A stretch of DNA of 64,000 nucleotides from Nansenia antarctica. Taxonomy: Eukaryota; Chordata; Actinopteri; Argentiniformes; Microstomatidae. Below the pieces are notes generated by a model. The model worked only from the letters and a program-made list of their open reading frames with translations, did not search any database and was not told where the DNA came from. Positions within the stretch are counted from its first letter, which is position 1. The number at the start of each line of letters is the position of its first letter. The stretch covers positions 30,415,391 through 30,479,390 of the forward strand of contig OZ022351.1 in NCBI GenBank assembly GCA_963989245.1, written 5' to 3'. This document shows positions 1-10,439 of the stretch, in pieces. The position numbers were made by a program, and so were the translations under genes.

Positions 1-1908
1 AGTAGAGGTGGTAGTGGAGGTGGTAGTGGAGGTGGTAGTGGAGGTGGTAGTAGAGGTGGTAGTGGAGGTGGTAGGTAGTGGAGGTGGTAGTGGGGGTGGT
101 AGTGGAGGTGGTAGTAGAGGTGGTAGTGGAGGTGGTAGTAGAGGTGGTAGTGGAGGTGGTAGTGGAGGTGGTAGTGGAGGTGGTAGTAGAGGTGGTAGTG
201 GAGGTGGTAGTGGGGGTGGTAGTGGGGGTGGTAGTGGGGGTGGTAGTAGAGGTGGTAGTAGAGGTGGTAGTGGGGGTGGTAGTAGAGGTGGTAGTGGGGG
301 TGGTAGTAGAGGTAGAGGTGGTAGTAGAGGTGGTAGTGGGGGTGGTAGTGGAGGTGGTAGGTAGTGGAGGTGGTAGTGGAGGTGGAGGTGGTAGTGGAGA
401 TGGTAGGTAGTAGAGGTGGTAGTGGAGGTGGTAGTGGAGGTGGTAGTGGAGGTGGTAGGTAGTGGAGGTGGTAGTAGAGGTGGTAGTGGAGGTGGAGGTG
501 GTAGTGGAGATGGTAGGTAGTAGAGGCGGTAGTGGAGGTGGTTGTGGAGGTGGTAGTGGGGGTGGTAGTGGAGGTGGTAGGTAGTGGAGGTGGTAGTAGA
601 GGTGGTAGTGGGGGTGGTAGTGGAGGTGGTAGTGGAGGTGGTAGTGGAGGTGGTAGTAGAGGTGGTAGTGGGGGTGGTAGTGGAGGTGATAGTAGAGGTG
701 GTAGTAGAGGTGGTAGTGGGGGTGGTAGTGGAGGTGGTAGTGGAGGTGGTAGTAGAGGTGGTAGTAGAGGTGGTAGTAGAGGTGGTAGTAGAGGTGGTAG
801 TAGAGGTGGTAGTGGAGGTGGTAGTGGAGGTGGTAGTAGAGGTGGTAGTAGAGGTGGTAGTAGAGGTGGTAGTAGAGGTGGTAGTAGAGGTGATAGTAGA
901 GGTGGTAGTGGAGGTGGTAGTAGAGGTGGTAGTGGGGGTGGTAGTAGAGGTGATAGTAGAGGTGGTAGTGGAGGTGGTAGTAGAGGTGGTAGTGGGGGTG
1001 GTAGTGGGGGTGGTAGTGGAGGTGGTAGTAGAGGTGGTAGTAGAGGTGGTAGTAGAGGTGGTAGTGGAGGTGGTAGTGGAGGTGGTAGTGGGGGTGGTAG
1101 TGGAGGTGGTAGTAGAGGTGGTAGTGGAGGTGGTAGTAGAGGTGGTAGTGGAGGTGGTAGTGGAGGTGGTAGTGGGGGTGGTAGTGGAGGTGGTAGTGGG
1201 GGTGGTAGTAGAGGTGGTAGTGGAGGTGGTAGTGGAGGTGGTAGTGGAGGTGGTAGTAGAGGTGGTAGTGGAGGTGGTAGTGGGGGTGGTAGTGGGGGTG
1301 GTAGTGGAGGTGGTAGTAGAGGTGGTAGTAGAGGTGGTAGTGGGGGTGGTAGTAGAGGTGGTAGTAGAGGTGGTAGTAGAGGTGGTAGTGGGGGTGGTAG
1401 TAGAGGTGGTAGTAGAGGTGGTAGTAGAGGTGGTAGTGGAGGTGGTAGTAGAGGTGGTAGTAGAGGTGGTAGTAGAGGTGGTAGTGGAGGTGGTAGTAGA
1501 GGTGGTAGTGGAGGTGGTAGTGGAGGTGGTAGTGGAGGTGGTAGTGGAGGTGGTAGTGGAGGTGGTAGTAGAGGTGGTAGTGGAGGTGGTAGTAGAGGTG
1601 GTAGTGGAGGTGGTAGTAGAGGTGGTAGTGGAGGTGGTAGTGGAGGTGGTAGTAGAGGTGGTAGTAGAGGTGGTAGTGGGGGTGGTAGTAGAGGTGGTAG
1701 TGGAGGTGGTAGTAGAGGTGGTAGTGGAGGTGGTAGTAGAGGTGGTAGTGGGGGTGGTAGTAGAGGTGGTAGTAGAGGGGGTAGTAGAGGTGGTAGTAGA
1801 GGTGGTAGTGGAGGTGGTAGTAGAGGTGGTAGTAGAGGTGGTAGTGGGGGTGGTAGTGGGGGTGGTAGTGGAGGTGGTAGTAGAGGTGGTAGTGGGGGTG
1901 GAAGCATT
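1..1908. repeat. 12-bp minisatellite, GGTGGTAGTRGA type
   Basis: About 159 copies of a 12-base unit (GGTGGTAGTGGA with variants AGA and GGG in the last three bases) run from the left edge to 1908. Single-base changes and a few register slips occur near 75, 360, 405, 455, 515 and 580. The + strand contains almost no cytosine (one C near 527 in the body of the array). Because 12 is a multiple of 3, frames stay open and would read as GGGS/RGGS or EVVV repeats, but nothing else supports a protein. The array continues past the left edge. Confidence 0.95.
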
Positions 1909-2385
1909 GAATAAATCAACTCAGAATCATGAAAAATGCCTAGTTTGACCCCTCAAAAGTTACTCAAGTCCAATTTAAGCATTTTCGAATTTTCGAAAAT
2001 CGGTTATCGGTACCCCAACTTTGAGCAGTTTTTTATGAGGTTTCCCACAGGAGTTGAATTTCAACCTTTTAGGACATGTTATTACACACCTTTAGAAACA
2101 CATTGGTGAAGAAATTTCTTGGTAACGATTTACTTCGCAGATTGGTCAAATATCTGGTAAAATGCCCTTACTATTAATACCACCTTATAGTGTGCATCAT
2201 GTAAACGCAGTCATTGTTATCAACTCAGGTTACTGTTGTTTACAGTTGTACAAAGTGACTTTTACAATTAAACATTTCTATCAGCGTTGATGTAACGCAA
2301 TAAACATTATTGTACTCAGACAGTAGCAGTTTGTAGGGCCTATTATTGCTCGTTGACACACTAGTTAGCTTAGCTAGCTGGCTCT
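1909..2385. other. No gene seen
   Basis: AT-rich single-copy-looking sequence between the minisatellite and a transposon-end relic. I see no ORF, repeat or RNA gene in it. Confidence 0.5.
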
Positions 2386-2475
2386 CGTCAATGTTTCACC
2401 AACTCCTACCGTCAGTTCGGCGCCTCCGTTGTTGTTGAAACTAGTGTCGCTGTCCCAGTCTCTGTAATAAAGGTA
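2386..2475 (+). repeat. Relic of the ISL2EU-like element end
   Basis: The stretch with CAACTCCTACCGTCAG, GGCGCCTCCGTTGTTGTT and CTAGTGTCGCT matches, with scattered differences, the inverted ends at 56.6 kb (same strand) and 61.9 kb (opposite strand). Only a short part is present here, so it is a third, solitary copy. Confidence 0.7.
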
Positions 2476-2559
2476 TACTATAGGATATTTCCTAGTCTAA
2501 TAAACGTATGAAGCCGTTATTCATTCAACCATAACGATAATAACGAGGTTGTAGTGAGA

Positions 2560-2945
2560 TTATTGGACGAGACAACAACAGAACGTCCCGTGGATATCCG
2601 GTTAGGCGCAGGGTGATGACGCGTTTCCGTCTGACGCGTGTCAGAAGAAGAAGGAAGAAGGAATGTCCTGTAAGTTCCATTATTATATTATAATATAATT
2701 ATACTATATAATATAATAATATAATTAATAATAATAATAATAAATAATATAATAATATAATTATTAATAATAATTAATAATATAATAATAATATAATATA
2801 ATTATTATTATAATACGTTCCATTAGTGAGATTATTAGACGAGACAACAACAGAACGTCCCGTGGATATTCGGTTAGGCGCAGGGTGATGACGCGCAGGG
2901 TGATGACGTCGTTTCCATCTGACGCGTTTCAGAAGAAGAAGGAAG
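2560..2945. repeat. Direct duplication around an AT-rich spacer
   Basis: A block of roughly 100 bases beginning GTGAGATTATT and containing GAGACAACAACAGAACGTCC and AGAAGAAGAAGGAAGAAGGA appears at about 2560-2670 and again at about 2826-2960. The spacer (about 2675-2815) is nearly pure A/T with TAATA repeats. No coding content. Confidence 0.8.
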
Positions 2946-2957
2946 AAGGAATGTCCT

Positions 2958-3080
2958 GTACGTTCCATAATACGTTCCATAATACGTTCCATAATACGTT
3001 CCATAATACGTTCCATAATACGTTCCATAATACGTTCCATAATACGTTCCATAATACGTTCCATAATACGTTCCATTATT
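2958..3080. repeat. 12-bp tandem repeat ACGTTCCATAAT
   Basis: About ten near-perfect copies of ACGTTCCATAAT. The unit also occurs singly near 2680 and 2815, so the array probably expanded from the duplicated block to its left. Confidence 0.9.
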
Positions 3081-3099
3081 CCACAGAGAACGATACAGC

Positions 3100-3345
3100 G
3101 CAGGAGCTTCAGTCACAGCGGACAGGAGGAGCGGACCTGCCCAGCGTTCAGCCTCGTAACAACAGCGGAGGAGCTGAAGTGTGGCCTTGCCGTGTATGCT
3201 TCTGGGAACTTTATTATAGATGGAAGTCAATAAAAGGGAGTGAGTAACTGTAACACATGTGTCTGTATACTTTGTAACTAACTAAAAAAAGGCTGTGCAA
3301 GTTGTAACAAGGGGGCCGGGGTCCGAAAGTAAACAAAACAAACAG
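3100..3345 (+). repeat. Dispersed repeat, copy 1
   Basis: Shares long runs with 13795-13990, including GGAGTGAGTAACTGTAACAC and ATGTGTCTGTATACTTTGTA, and ends near GTTGTAACAAGGGGGCCG in both. It carries an AATAAA at about 3230. Family not recognised. Confidence 0.75.
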
Positions 3346-3435
3346 GCAGGCTGCATCGTTAACATGAATGCTCTGCCTCTCCTCCCCGCTGCGCTGCATG
3401 GCTGCTGCCCCCCTTCCATACCCGACATACGCTCT

Positions 3436-3548
<113 letters not shown>

Positions 3549-3903
3549 CCAAGTCCCGCTCTGGGACTTGTTTAACCCTCCGGTTGTGTTCCCGGTCAAA
3601 TCTGACCGAGAGCAACTTTCATCAATCATAAATATTGTGTTTTACATTTGATTGCCTCAAGGCCTTCTGATATCCTCCACACTAGGCATTTGCACATATA
3701 AAATTGCTGACTAAACACTGGCATTGAATTTTGAGGTTTTTATTCAACTTTGTAACATCGGTGGTGTTCCCGGTCAAAAATGACCGCCATAAGAAATTAA
3801 TGGATAACACAAGTTGTAACAAGCTACAACATTCCAGGATGTATCAGACCTGTTCAAATACCTCATATATAAAGGTTGACACATTTCAAACAAAAACAAT
3901 TTG

Positions 3904-4152
3904 GGTTTGTTATGGGAACCCTTGTCTTTCCCGTGCTTATTTGCCCATCCGAACCTGACCTTCCAGACTAAACATTGTTCAGACTAAACATTGTTTAGTC
4001 TGGAAGGTGTGGTTCACCTGGGGTGAAAGAGAAGGGTTCCCATAACAAACACTGAAATGTATCAAACGAAACAGATGTTTGTTATGGGAACCCTTCTCTT
4101 TCCCGTGCTTATATGCCCATCCCCCCACGTGAACCACACCTTCCAGACTAAA
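3904..4152. repeat. Triplicated arm forming a hairpin in the piggyBac leader
   Basis: One ~70-base arm (GTTTGTTATGGGAACCCTT ... CCTTCCAGACTAAAC) occurs at 3906-3975, inverted at about 3990-4052, and again direct at 4077-4152. The first two arms are separated by only a few bases and can form a long imperfect hairpin. The third arm ends just before the TATA box. Confidence 0.85.
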
Positions 4153-4167
4153 CTCTCACAGACCCCC

Positions 4168-4175
4168 TATATAAA
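4168..4175 (+). promoter_or_regulatory. TATA box of the piggyBac transposase
   Basis: TATATAAA lies 42 bases before the ATG at 4217, a normal placement for a short 5' leader. Confidence 0.6.
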
Positions 4176-4216
4176 GCTTTATTTGTGCTTTGCTCTGAAT
4201 TCACTCTGTGAACACA

Positions 4217-6083
4217 ATGAGTAAGCGGCTGTCTAAGCGATTATCTGTCAGAGAGGCTCTCGACCGAATTTTTGAACCAGATGAAGAGGAGATTGAAGTT
4301 GAACCAGAGATAGAGGAGGATGTCTCAGAATTGGAAGACAACACCGATCCTGACTTCGATCCAGAATGTTATGAGACAGACGGCGAGGAAGAGGCCCCTG
4401 AGGAAGAAGCCCCTGTGGAAGAGGCCCCTGAGGAAGAGGCACCTGAAGAACAGGCACCTGAGGTGACATTCCAGTCCAAGGGTGGCAACTTGCTCTGGTA
4501 TTCATCCTCCCAGGATAGAGCAAGCAGAGCGAGAGTGGAAAACATCATAAGGATGACACCAGGACCAACGCGGTATGCTACATCTCGTGTGGATGACATC
4601 AAGTCCAGCTTCCAACTGTTTTTACCAGAGTCCATTCAGGGAATTGTACTGGACATGACAAACCTGGAGGGGAGGCGTGTGTTTGGGGACACATGGAGAG
4701 CACTGGACCAGGTAGACCTTCAAGCCTACATAGGTCTGTTGATTCTAGCAGGAGTATATCGGTCAAACAATGAGGCTACAAAGAGTCTGTGGGATGCGGA
4801 GTGCGGGAGGCCTATATTCCGGTCCACTATGTCATTACAGCAGTTTCATGTCCTGTCGAGAGTTATCCGATTTGATAACAGAGATACAAGACCTGCCCGC
4901 TGGCGAAATGACAAACTGGCTGCCATCAGGAACGTTTGGGACAGGTGGGTGGAGCGCCTACCACTGATGTACAATCCAGGCCCTGAGGTGACAGTTGACG
5001 AGCGCCTGGTCCGTTTCAGAGGTCGCTGTCCCTTCAAGCAGTACATCCCAAGCAAACCAGGCAAGTATGGAATCAAGATCTGGGCAGCATGTGATGCCAG
5101 GAGCAGCTATGCCTGGAATATGCAGGTCTACACGGGAAAACCTGTTGATGGAAGGCCAGAAAAAAACCAGGGCATGCGTGTTGTGCTGGACATGACAGCC
5201 GGTCTCAAGGGGCATAATATCACATGTGATAACTTTTTCACCTCATATGCGCTTGGTCAGGAGCTGTTGAAACGCAAGCTCACCATGGTGGGGACAGTGA
5301 GGAAGAACAAGCCTGAACTTCCCCCTGCGCTAGTGTCAACCAGAGGGAGAGAGATACTCTCATCAAAATTTGCTTTCACTGCCACACACTGTCTTGTGTC
5401 CTATGTTCCCAAGAAGAATAAAAATGTCATCCTGATGAGCACGGTACACAAAGACGCTGCTGTCAGCACCACAGAGGACAGGAAGCCCCAGATCATCCTG
5501 GACTACAACAGCAACAAAGGAGGAGTAGACTGCCTTGATAAGGTAATGTATATTTTCATCTATCATGCATTTTATTTTACTTTTATTCATGTGAAACAAT
5601 GCATTTTTGTGTACGACAGATTCAATATTATTTCCAACCTCTTATTTATTTTTTCTTTCATTGCAGCTTACTGGCACGTACACCTGCCAGCGAATGACAG
5701 CCCGTTGGCCAGTGGCAGTGTTCCACAACATCCTGGATGTGTCTGCGTGTAACGCATATGTGGTATGGATGGCGATCGACCCAGCGTGGAATCGGGGGAA
5801 GAGTTTCAAGAGGAGACTCTTCCTGGCAGAGCTCGGGAAAGCATTAGTTACTCCTCTAATTCAAAGGCGCCAGCACCTTCCCCGCACACCAGCCTCTGCC
5901 AGTCTGGTTAGGAGTCAGCAAGCCCCAGCCGCTGCCCCCCAGCAAGGACAGGGGCAGAAAAGGCAAAGATGCCAGCTCTGTGCCCCTAGAGACAATAAAA
6001 CAAGCCTTACATGCTACAAATGTGATGCCTACGTTTGCAAGGCACACTCTGACCTGATTGCAAAATGCCACTCCTGTGGGTGA
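4217..6083 (+). CDS. piggyBac transposase (PGBD4-like), two exons
   Basis: Cut-and-paste transposase of about 580 aa, expected to act in the nucleus on the TTAA ends of its own element. Exon 1 is 4217-5542 and exon 2 is 5667-6083; the 124-base intron has GTAATG and TTGCAG borders in phase 0. Translation starts at ATG 4217; the in-frame GTG at 4208 is upstream of it. Residues 10-85 are acidic with an EEAPEEEAP repeat. The DDE_Tnp_1_7 core carries the three catalytic aspartates D261 (TVDERL), D338 (TCDNFF) and D438 (GGVDCLD), spaced as in the moth enzyme. The last 36 residues are a cysteine-rich zinc domain (CQLC, CYKC, CKAH, CHSC). No stops or frameshifts are seen, so it may be active. Similar length and layout to PGBD4. 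Confidence 0.93.
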
Positions 6084-6174
6084 ACACACACACACAGGCA
6101 GAGAGACCTTGACCCTGACCACCGTTCTTGTGGTCCTGATGTTCTGTGAATTTGTTTCTGTGAATTTGTTTTAC

Positions 6175-6180
6175 AATAAA
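6175..6180 (+). terminator. Poly(A) signal of the piggyBac transposase
   Basis: AATAAA 92 bases after the stop codon at 6083, inside the element. Confidence 0.6.
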
Positions 6181-6601
6181 TGTTCATTTTGGAATACATT
6201 TTCAGTGTCTATTCTTTCTATTTTGCAGTTATTCATAGTCTACATTGTTTATGTCTCATCAAATTTTGCACAGTATATGTTGAGATGTTGAAGAACTGAT
6301 CCAATGTGTTGTTTGGCAGAGATATATAGAGTTTCAGGGTGTAACTGGCCTTCTTATTTGAAATTCTCAAAAACGGAAATGAAATATTCAATTTCTACTG
6401 TGTATTTAGTCACATTACAGTAATTTGGTCATATCTATGTTCATTTTTTAACATCTCACAGGTCTCAGCTTTCACCAGGTACCAAATTTAGCAAATTTGA
6501 CCATGTAGTTTTGGAGATATGAAGCAGTTAATCAGACCGGTCTAATTAGACCGGGAACACCAAGGATGGGGGGGCAAACATGAACACAACCCGAGGGTTA
6601 A

Positions 6602-6880
6602 CCAAAACAAGCAGAAGAGCTCATATACCTCCTATTTTAGAGACTCTACACTGGCTTCCTGTTAAATTCAGAATAGATTTCAAGATCCTTCTGCTTGTTT
6701 ATAAAGCTCTCACTGCACCCAGATTGTGGAATGCACTGCCAGTTTACATTAGGGATCTCAGCACATATGTTCAAGTCAAGACTAAAACCCCCCATCTTTT
6801 TAATATTGCCTTTAACCAGATCTTATCCACCTAATTTTTCTGGTTTTCTGCTCGAAATGACATGCCCACAGTGAATATAG
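6602..6880 (+). mobile_element. LINE fragment, C-terminal end of ORF2
   Basis: Reads TLHWLPVKFRIDFKILLLVY and PRLWNALPVYIRDLS, the tail of an L2/CR1-group reverse-transcriptase protein that recurs at 18.3-19.0, 35.4, 42.5 and 57.1 kb. An internal part present in the 35.4-kb copy (GTAPGYLKDLL region) is deleted here. Confidence 0.85.
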
Positions 6881-7530
6881 AATATCTCCACAATCACAAG
6901 GGCCTTCATAATGATATTGTTATCAAATGAAAGCTAACACCTGTGGGGTGGCTGTAGAAGTGTCAGAATCAAAATATATGTTACTGTGTCAGAGCAAATA
7001 GAGCTAGAACATTATAAAACATCTCAAATTCAGTCTCCGCCTAAAAAAACAACAGCTTTTACAGTGAATATCACCTTGGAAACCTGATAACGAAGCCCAA
7101 ATCATCTAGGAATCAGTACTCCAGGGTCTTATTAGTACTTGTGCCAAAGTCGATGCTAGTAATGTGAGCAAATGCAACTTTGTACCTGTTTTAGTACAGG
7201 TATGCTTAGGCGGACACCTATATGTTTAGGCCATTTGGAGATATGTTGGCACCATCTTTGACCTTTGACTTTTCTCATGTATCAGATTTATTTTGTTTAT
7301 TTTGTTGGGGGGGGGGATTTTTGGGGGTTGGCCGACCAATGGTATGGAAATTCGGCGTTGAAACCGGACATGACACATTCTCCAGTTGGAGAAAACTGGA
7401 TGTGACTAAGGCCGTGTTTACCGTCTCGGGGAAAAAATGGTGGCATCGTATAGCATGCAAAGTTGTGAAAAAAAATTGATATCGATGAAGAGAATTGATC
7501 GAGGTAAACTCTTTATATCACTTCGGATCC
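6881..7530. other. No gene seen
   Basis: Unassigned sequence with a poly-G run near 7305. The ORF at 7222-7479 has no recognisable motif and is not claimed as a gene. Confidence 0.4.
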
Positions 7531-7534
7531 ACAT

Positions 7535-7680
7535 GGGGGTCCGTTGGCTCCTATGTTAAATTACTAAATAATTAAATTAAGATGATAAAAACCCATCCTT
7601 TTAATATTGCATTTAAATTACTAAATAATTAAATGAAGGTTATATAATGATTAAAGCACTTTGATCTATTAGTTCTTAAC
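7535..7680 (+). mobile_element. LINE 3' tail
   Basis: Two copies of the 3' segment ATTACTAAATAATTAAAT with TTTTAATATTGC, matching the 3' ends at 42.6 and 57.4 kb. Confidence 0.75.
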
Positions 7681-7744
7681 ATCAAATAGTTACTCACTGT
7701 CGCTGGCTTGTCGTCCTCCGTCAGCACCAGTGTGTGCTCTAGAA

Positions 7745-8090
7745 GCCGTAAGTAAGTAAGATGTATTTGTACAGCACCTTTCCCAGACCAAGGGTCACAA
7801 AGTGCTTTACACAGAGAACATAATAAAGAAGAAACATAATAAAAGAGCGGAAGTCATAGCAGGTTAAAAATAGGCAAACAAGTGAAAATAAGAACAAGTA
7901 ACAGACAACAGGTGTACAACAACATCAACAGGACACAGAAAGACAGGCTTTTGGGACTATCCACAAGCCTGTCTATACAAGACAGTCTTTAGCTGTTTTT
8001 GAAAAGCCTCGACCGAGCCAGCTGATCTAAGATCCAAGGGCAGAGCATTCCAAAGCCTGGGAGCGCCCTGGCCCCCTTTCAGAGCTCAGA
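7745..8090 (-). mobile_element. LINE 3' end, antisense
   Basis: Reverse complement of the segment at about 57700-58025: shared landmarks are ACAGGCTTTTGGG, AACAGGTGTACAACAACATC and the end TTTCCCAGACCAAGGGTCAC. It holds the 3' UTR and last codons (LWNALPLDL type) of an L2-group LINE. Confidence 0.85.
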
Positions 8091-8092
8091 GC

Positions 8093-8335
8093 TCGTTCTA
8101 CTAACTAGGCGATCTTAACTGGGACATGCTCAAGCCACCTGACAAAGTACGACAGCAACTTGACTCCCTAAATCTCCAGCAAATCATATCCTGCCCTACC
8201 AGGTATGACCCCCAAAACCCTGAAAAGGCCATTTTAATTGATATCACCCTCACCAACTCCCCACATATGTACCACTCTGGTGTGTTCTGCAACGATAGCA
8301 GCGACCACTATCTCCTTGCCTGTTAGAACTAACTG
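8093..8335 (+). mobile_element. LINE endonuclease fragment
   Basis: Translates as GDLNWDMLK ... LQQIISCPTRYDP ... LIDITLTNSPHM ... SSDHYLLACV. The GDxN and SDH motifs are those of an APE-type endonuclease from an L2-group LINE. Isolated fragment, opposite in strand to the 3' end just left of it. Confidence 0.85.
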
Positions 8336-8419
8336 CTCTGTCAAACAACCGGTTTTGATTACTCATAAACAAATGCTCAAGCCTTTCTACATGACCTGGC
8401 CAATATTATAATATAAAGC

Positions 8420-8545
8420 CATTTGAGGTCTGCAAAATATTGCGTACATTTTAAGGCGGAGAAGAGAGAGCACTTCACTGTTGAAGTGAGGGAAATTCAT
8501 GTCAAACTTCAAACGTCGTATTTTCAATGACGTGCAAAAAAAAAA
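8420..8545 (+). repeat. Dispersed repeat pair with 18075-18210
   Basis: ATATTATAATATAAAGCCAT, GTCTGCAAAATATTG and CGTATTTTCAATGACGTGCA occur in the same order at 18075-18210, directly beside the LTR retrotransposon. Family not recognised. Confidence 0.75.
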
Positions 8546-8559
8546 AAGCAGTGATCATA

Positions 8560-9306
8560 ATAGTGATGATAAATAATGGGGCAGTGATCCCTTATATCAT
8601 TTGCTAAAACGTTGCTGAATATGTATTTATGTATTTTAGGGTCTATTGGTCAATAGAACCAGGGTAGACTTCCCAGGGTTTTTCAAATGATGCCCTGTGG
8701 GTTTGGATATTAACTGTGTCAACCATAGGTTGTTTGCAGAACATGTCACTCCACAACACGAGGCAGCTGCACTGCCAGGACCCTGGGGAACCAACACAAG
8801 CTGGCTGGACCAAAGGCCAAGACCAGCAGGCTGAAACACTCAACCCTGCATACTGCAGTTAGGCTGTACAATGACAGTATCTAGACCCACAAATAACACA
8901 GCATGGCTACCATGACTGCTACCTGCCCTTGCTTTGCCGCCCTGAAATATTTTTAACCTTAAAATTGTTGTGTACGTAGCGTATCTTTTTAATTGTCATT
9001 TCGGTAAAGTTCTGCAGTTTTTCAGTGGGGCCTTGGCTCCACTGCAAGCATGAATTAATCAAATCAAATCAAATGTCATCATCATGAAATCATGTCCCAT
9101 CAGATTTTAGTGAACTCAGCAAACAAACAAAAAACTGTGCAAAAATAAAAATAGGCTACTTTTGTTTTTTTATGAGACTATGGCGGCCCGCCACAGTCTC
9201 GTCTATGTATGGCTAACACTGGTGAACTGTTTGGCTGTAATTTATAGTTTACCCTGTTTGTGCCTCCTTTGTTTCTAACTGCAGGTCCTCTCCAGCCCAT
9301 GTCATC
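8560..9306 (+). promoter_or_regulatory. Upstream region shared by zinc-finger leader copies
   Basis: About 8565-8720 is similar, inverted, to 53705-53765 and 55310-55400; 9172-9300 is similar to 19064-19216. All three lie just 5' of zinc-finger leader exons, so this is the ancestral promoter or 5' UTR region copied with them. No defined promoter element is claimed. Confidence 0.55.
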
Positions 9307-10280
9307 ATGGATGAACCACAGGCCACAGATTTCCTCAGATCTGATGGTGGTTCTCCAGCCCCGACCTTCTCAAGCTCACAGTGGGGTCCAGAGACGGTGG
9401 CAGTGAAGCTGGAGGAAGAAGATGTAGAGGAGAAGGGTCTGATGGAGAAAGAAGAGGATGGAGGAGGAGAAATGAGGGAGGAGGTTAGTACTTTACTACT
9501 AGAATTCCAAGTTTGTCAATGGGCCGACTATGGAGACTTGAAAACCATCTTTTTGGAACATTTTCAAATCACCATATTGGTCTCTGTTCTTGGACTCTGA
9601 AAACTCGGAATTCCCAGATCCACTTTTTGGAATGTCACCTGAACAATCTGTTAGAATTCTGTGTTAGCACACTTCACAATTTCCACAGGAATTGTCCCAG
9701 TCTAGTTTGGAATCTAAAGCCCAATGCACACGGCGTGCGATTTTGTCGCACCGCAAATTCGATTCCATTGTTTTGAATGAGACAATGCACACGGCGTGCG
9801 ATGCGATATTGTCGCACGACAACATTCGATTCTCCATTCACACCCACACACTTCGGTGGTGTGAATTGAGAATCGAATGTTGTCGTGCGACAAAACCGCA
9901 CGCCGTGTGCATTGGGCTTAATATCACACTTTTGGAATGTCACCCGAATCAATCAGAGGTCACTGGGGTCTTGTTTTTTATGTGGATGTGACAACAAATT
10001 AACCTATACTGTATATTGTATGTATCAAACAGTAACATTTATTTTTAAAAATATAACTTAAACCAAAGGACATGGCCTCTTAAGGATTATCTAATAAATG
10101 TGGTTTCTGTTTCTGCAGGTCCTGGATGAACCAGAGTCCACAGAGTCCCCTGGATGTGGCTGTGGCTGTGTGGAAGCCTGTGGAACTCTCTGTTCCACTC
10201 TCTGTGGCCTTGCCTGTGAGAAACTCTGTGACTGTCTCTGTTACACTCTCTGTGACGTTCTCTGTGACAAACGTCTTTAG
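9307..10280 (+). pseudogene. Broken zinc-finger leader exons (copy 0)
   Basis: Exon A is 9307-9483: ATG then MDEPQATDFLRSDGG and the acidic block VAVKLEEEDVEEKG, 59 codons, ending at the donor GAG|GTTAGT in phase 0. Exon B opens after TTTCTGCAG at 10119 with VLDEPESTES, then leaves the family pattern after GCGC and enters a CTCTGTG-rich low-complexity stretch until a stop at 10280. It lacks the rest of the acidic exon and has no finger exon before the next copy at 19.2 kb. Exon A could still be used as an alternative first exon of zinc-finger gene 1; I favour a truncated tandem copy. Confidence 0.75.
9718..9918. mobile_element. Harbinger-type MITE, 201 bp
   Basis: Perfect inverted ends (AGCCCAATGCACACGGCG at the left) flank a palindromic body with no ORF. 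The flanks are TAA at 9715-9717 and 9919-9921. The duplicate region at 19628-19643 keeps the uninterrupted site GGAATCTAATATCAC, so the boundaries and the 3-bp TAA target duplication are read directly. A TWA target is typical of PIF/Harbinger. Confidence 0.93.
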
Positions 10281-10439
10281 AGGACTTTGAGTGATCTTCT
10301 TATCACTCGGCCCGTGTCAATCAATCAATCAACCAATAGATATATGACTGAGATCTCCTTGCCAGTAACTGATGAGTCTTTCATCCCACGAGTTGGGACC
10401 ACAGACAGACTTACTAAACACGAGCCTCGTGACTGATAG

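Larger units (their letters stand above)
3572..6601 (+). mobile_element. Complete piggyBac-type DNA transposon
   Basis: Both borders are TTAA (3572-3575 and 6598-6601), the known piggyBac target. Just inside, the left end reads CCCTCCGGTTGTGTTC and the right end is its near-perfect inverse (CCCTCGGGTTGTGTTC). Subterminal repeats GTGTTCCCGGTCAAA with a GGTC..GACC palindrome occur at 3588 and 3763, and inverted at 6535-6570. The element is about 3.0 kb, holds an intact two-exon transposase and has its own TATA box and AATAAA. It looks autonomous and young. The DNA directly right of it is a LINE fragment, but the left flank is not the matching LINE part, so the insertion site was rearranged or the LINE was already truncated. 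Confidence 0.93.

Noticed and set aside
8..1948. Long ORFs encoding GGGS/RGGS or EVVV repeats
   Set aside because: They are the forced translation of a 12-bp minisatellite; no start context, splice site or other domain supports a protein.
4208..4216. GTG start for the piggyBac transposase
   Set aside because: An ATG follows three codons later in a eukaryotic gene; 4217 is the sensible start.
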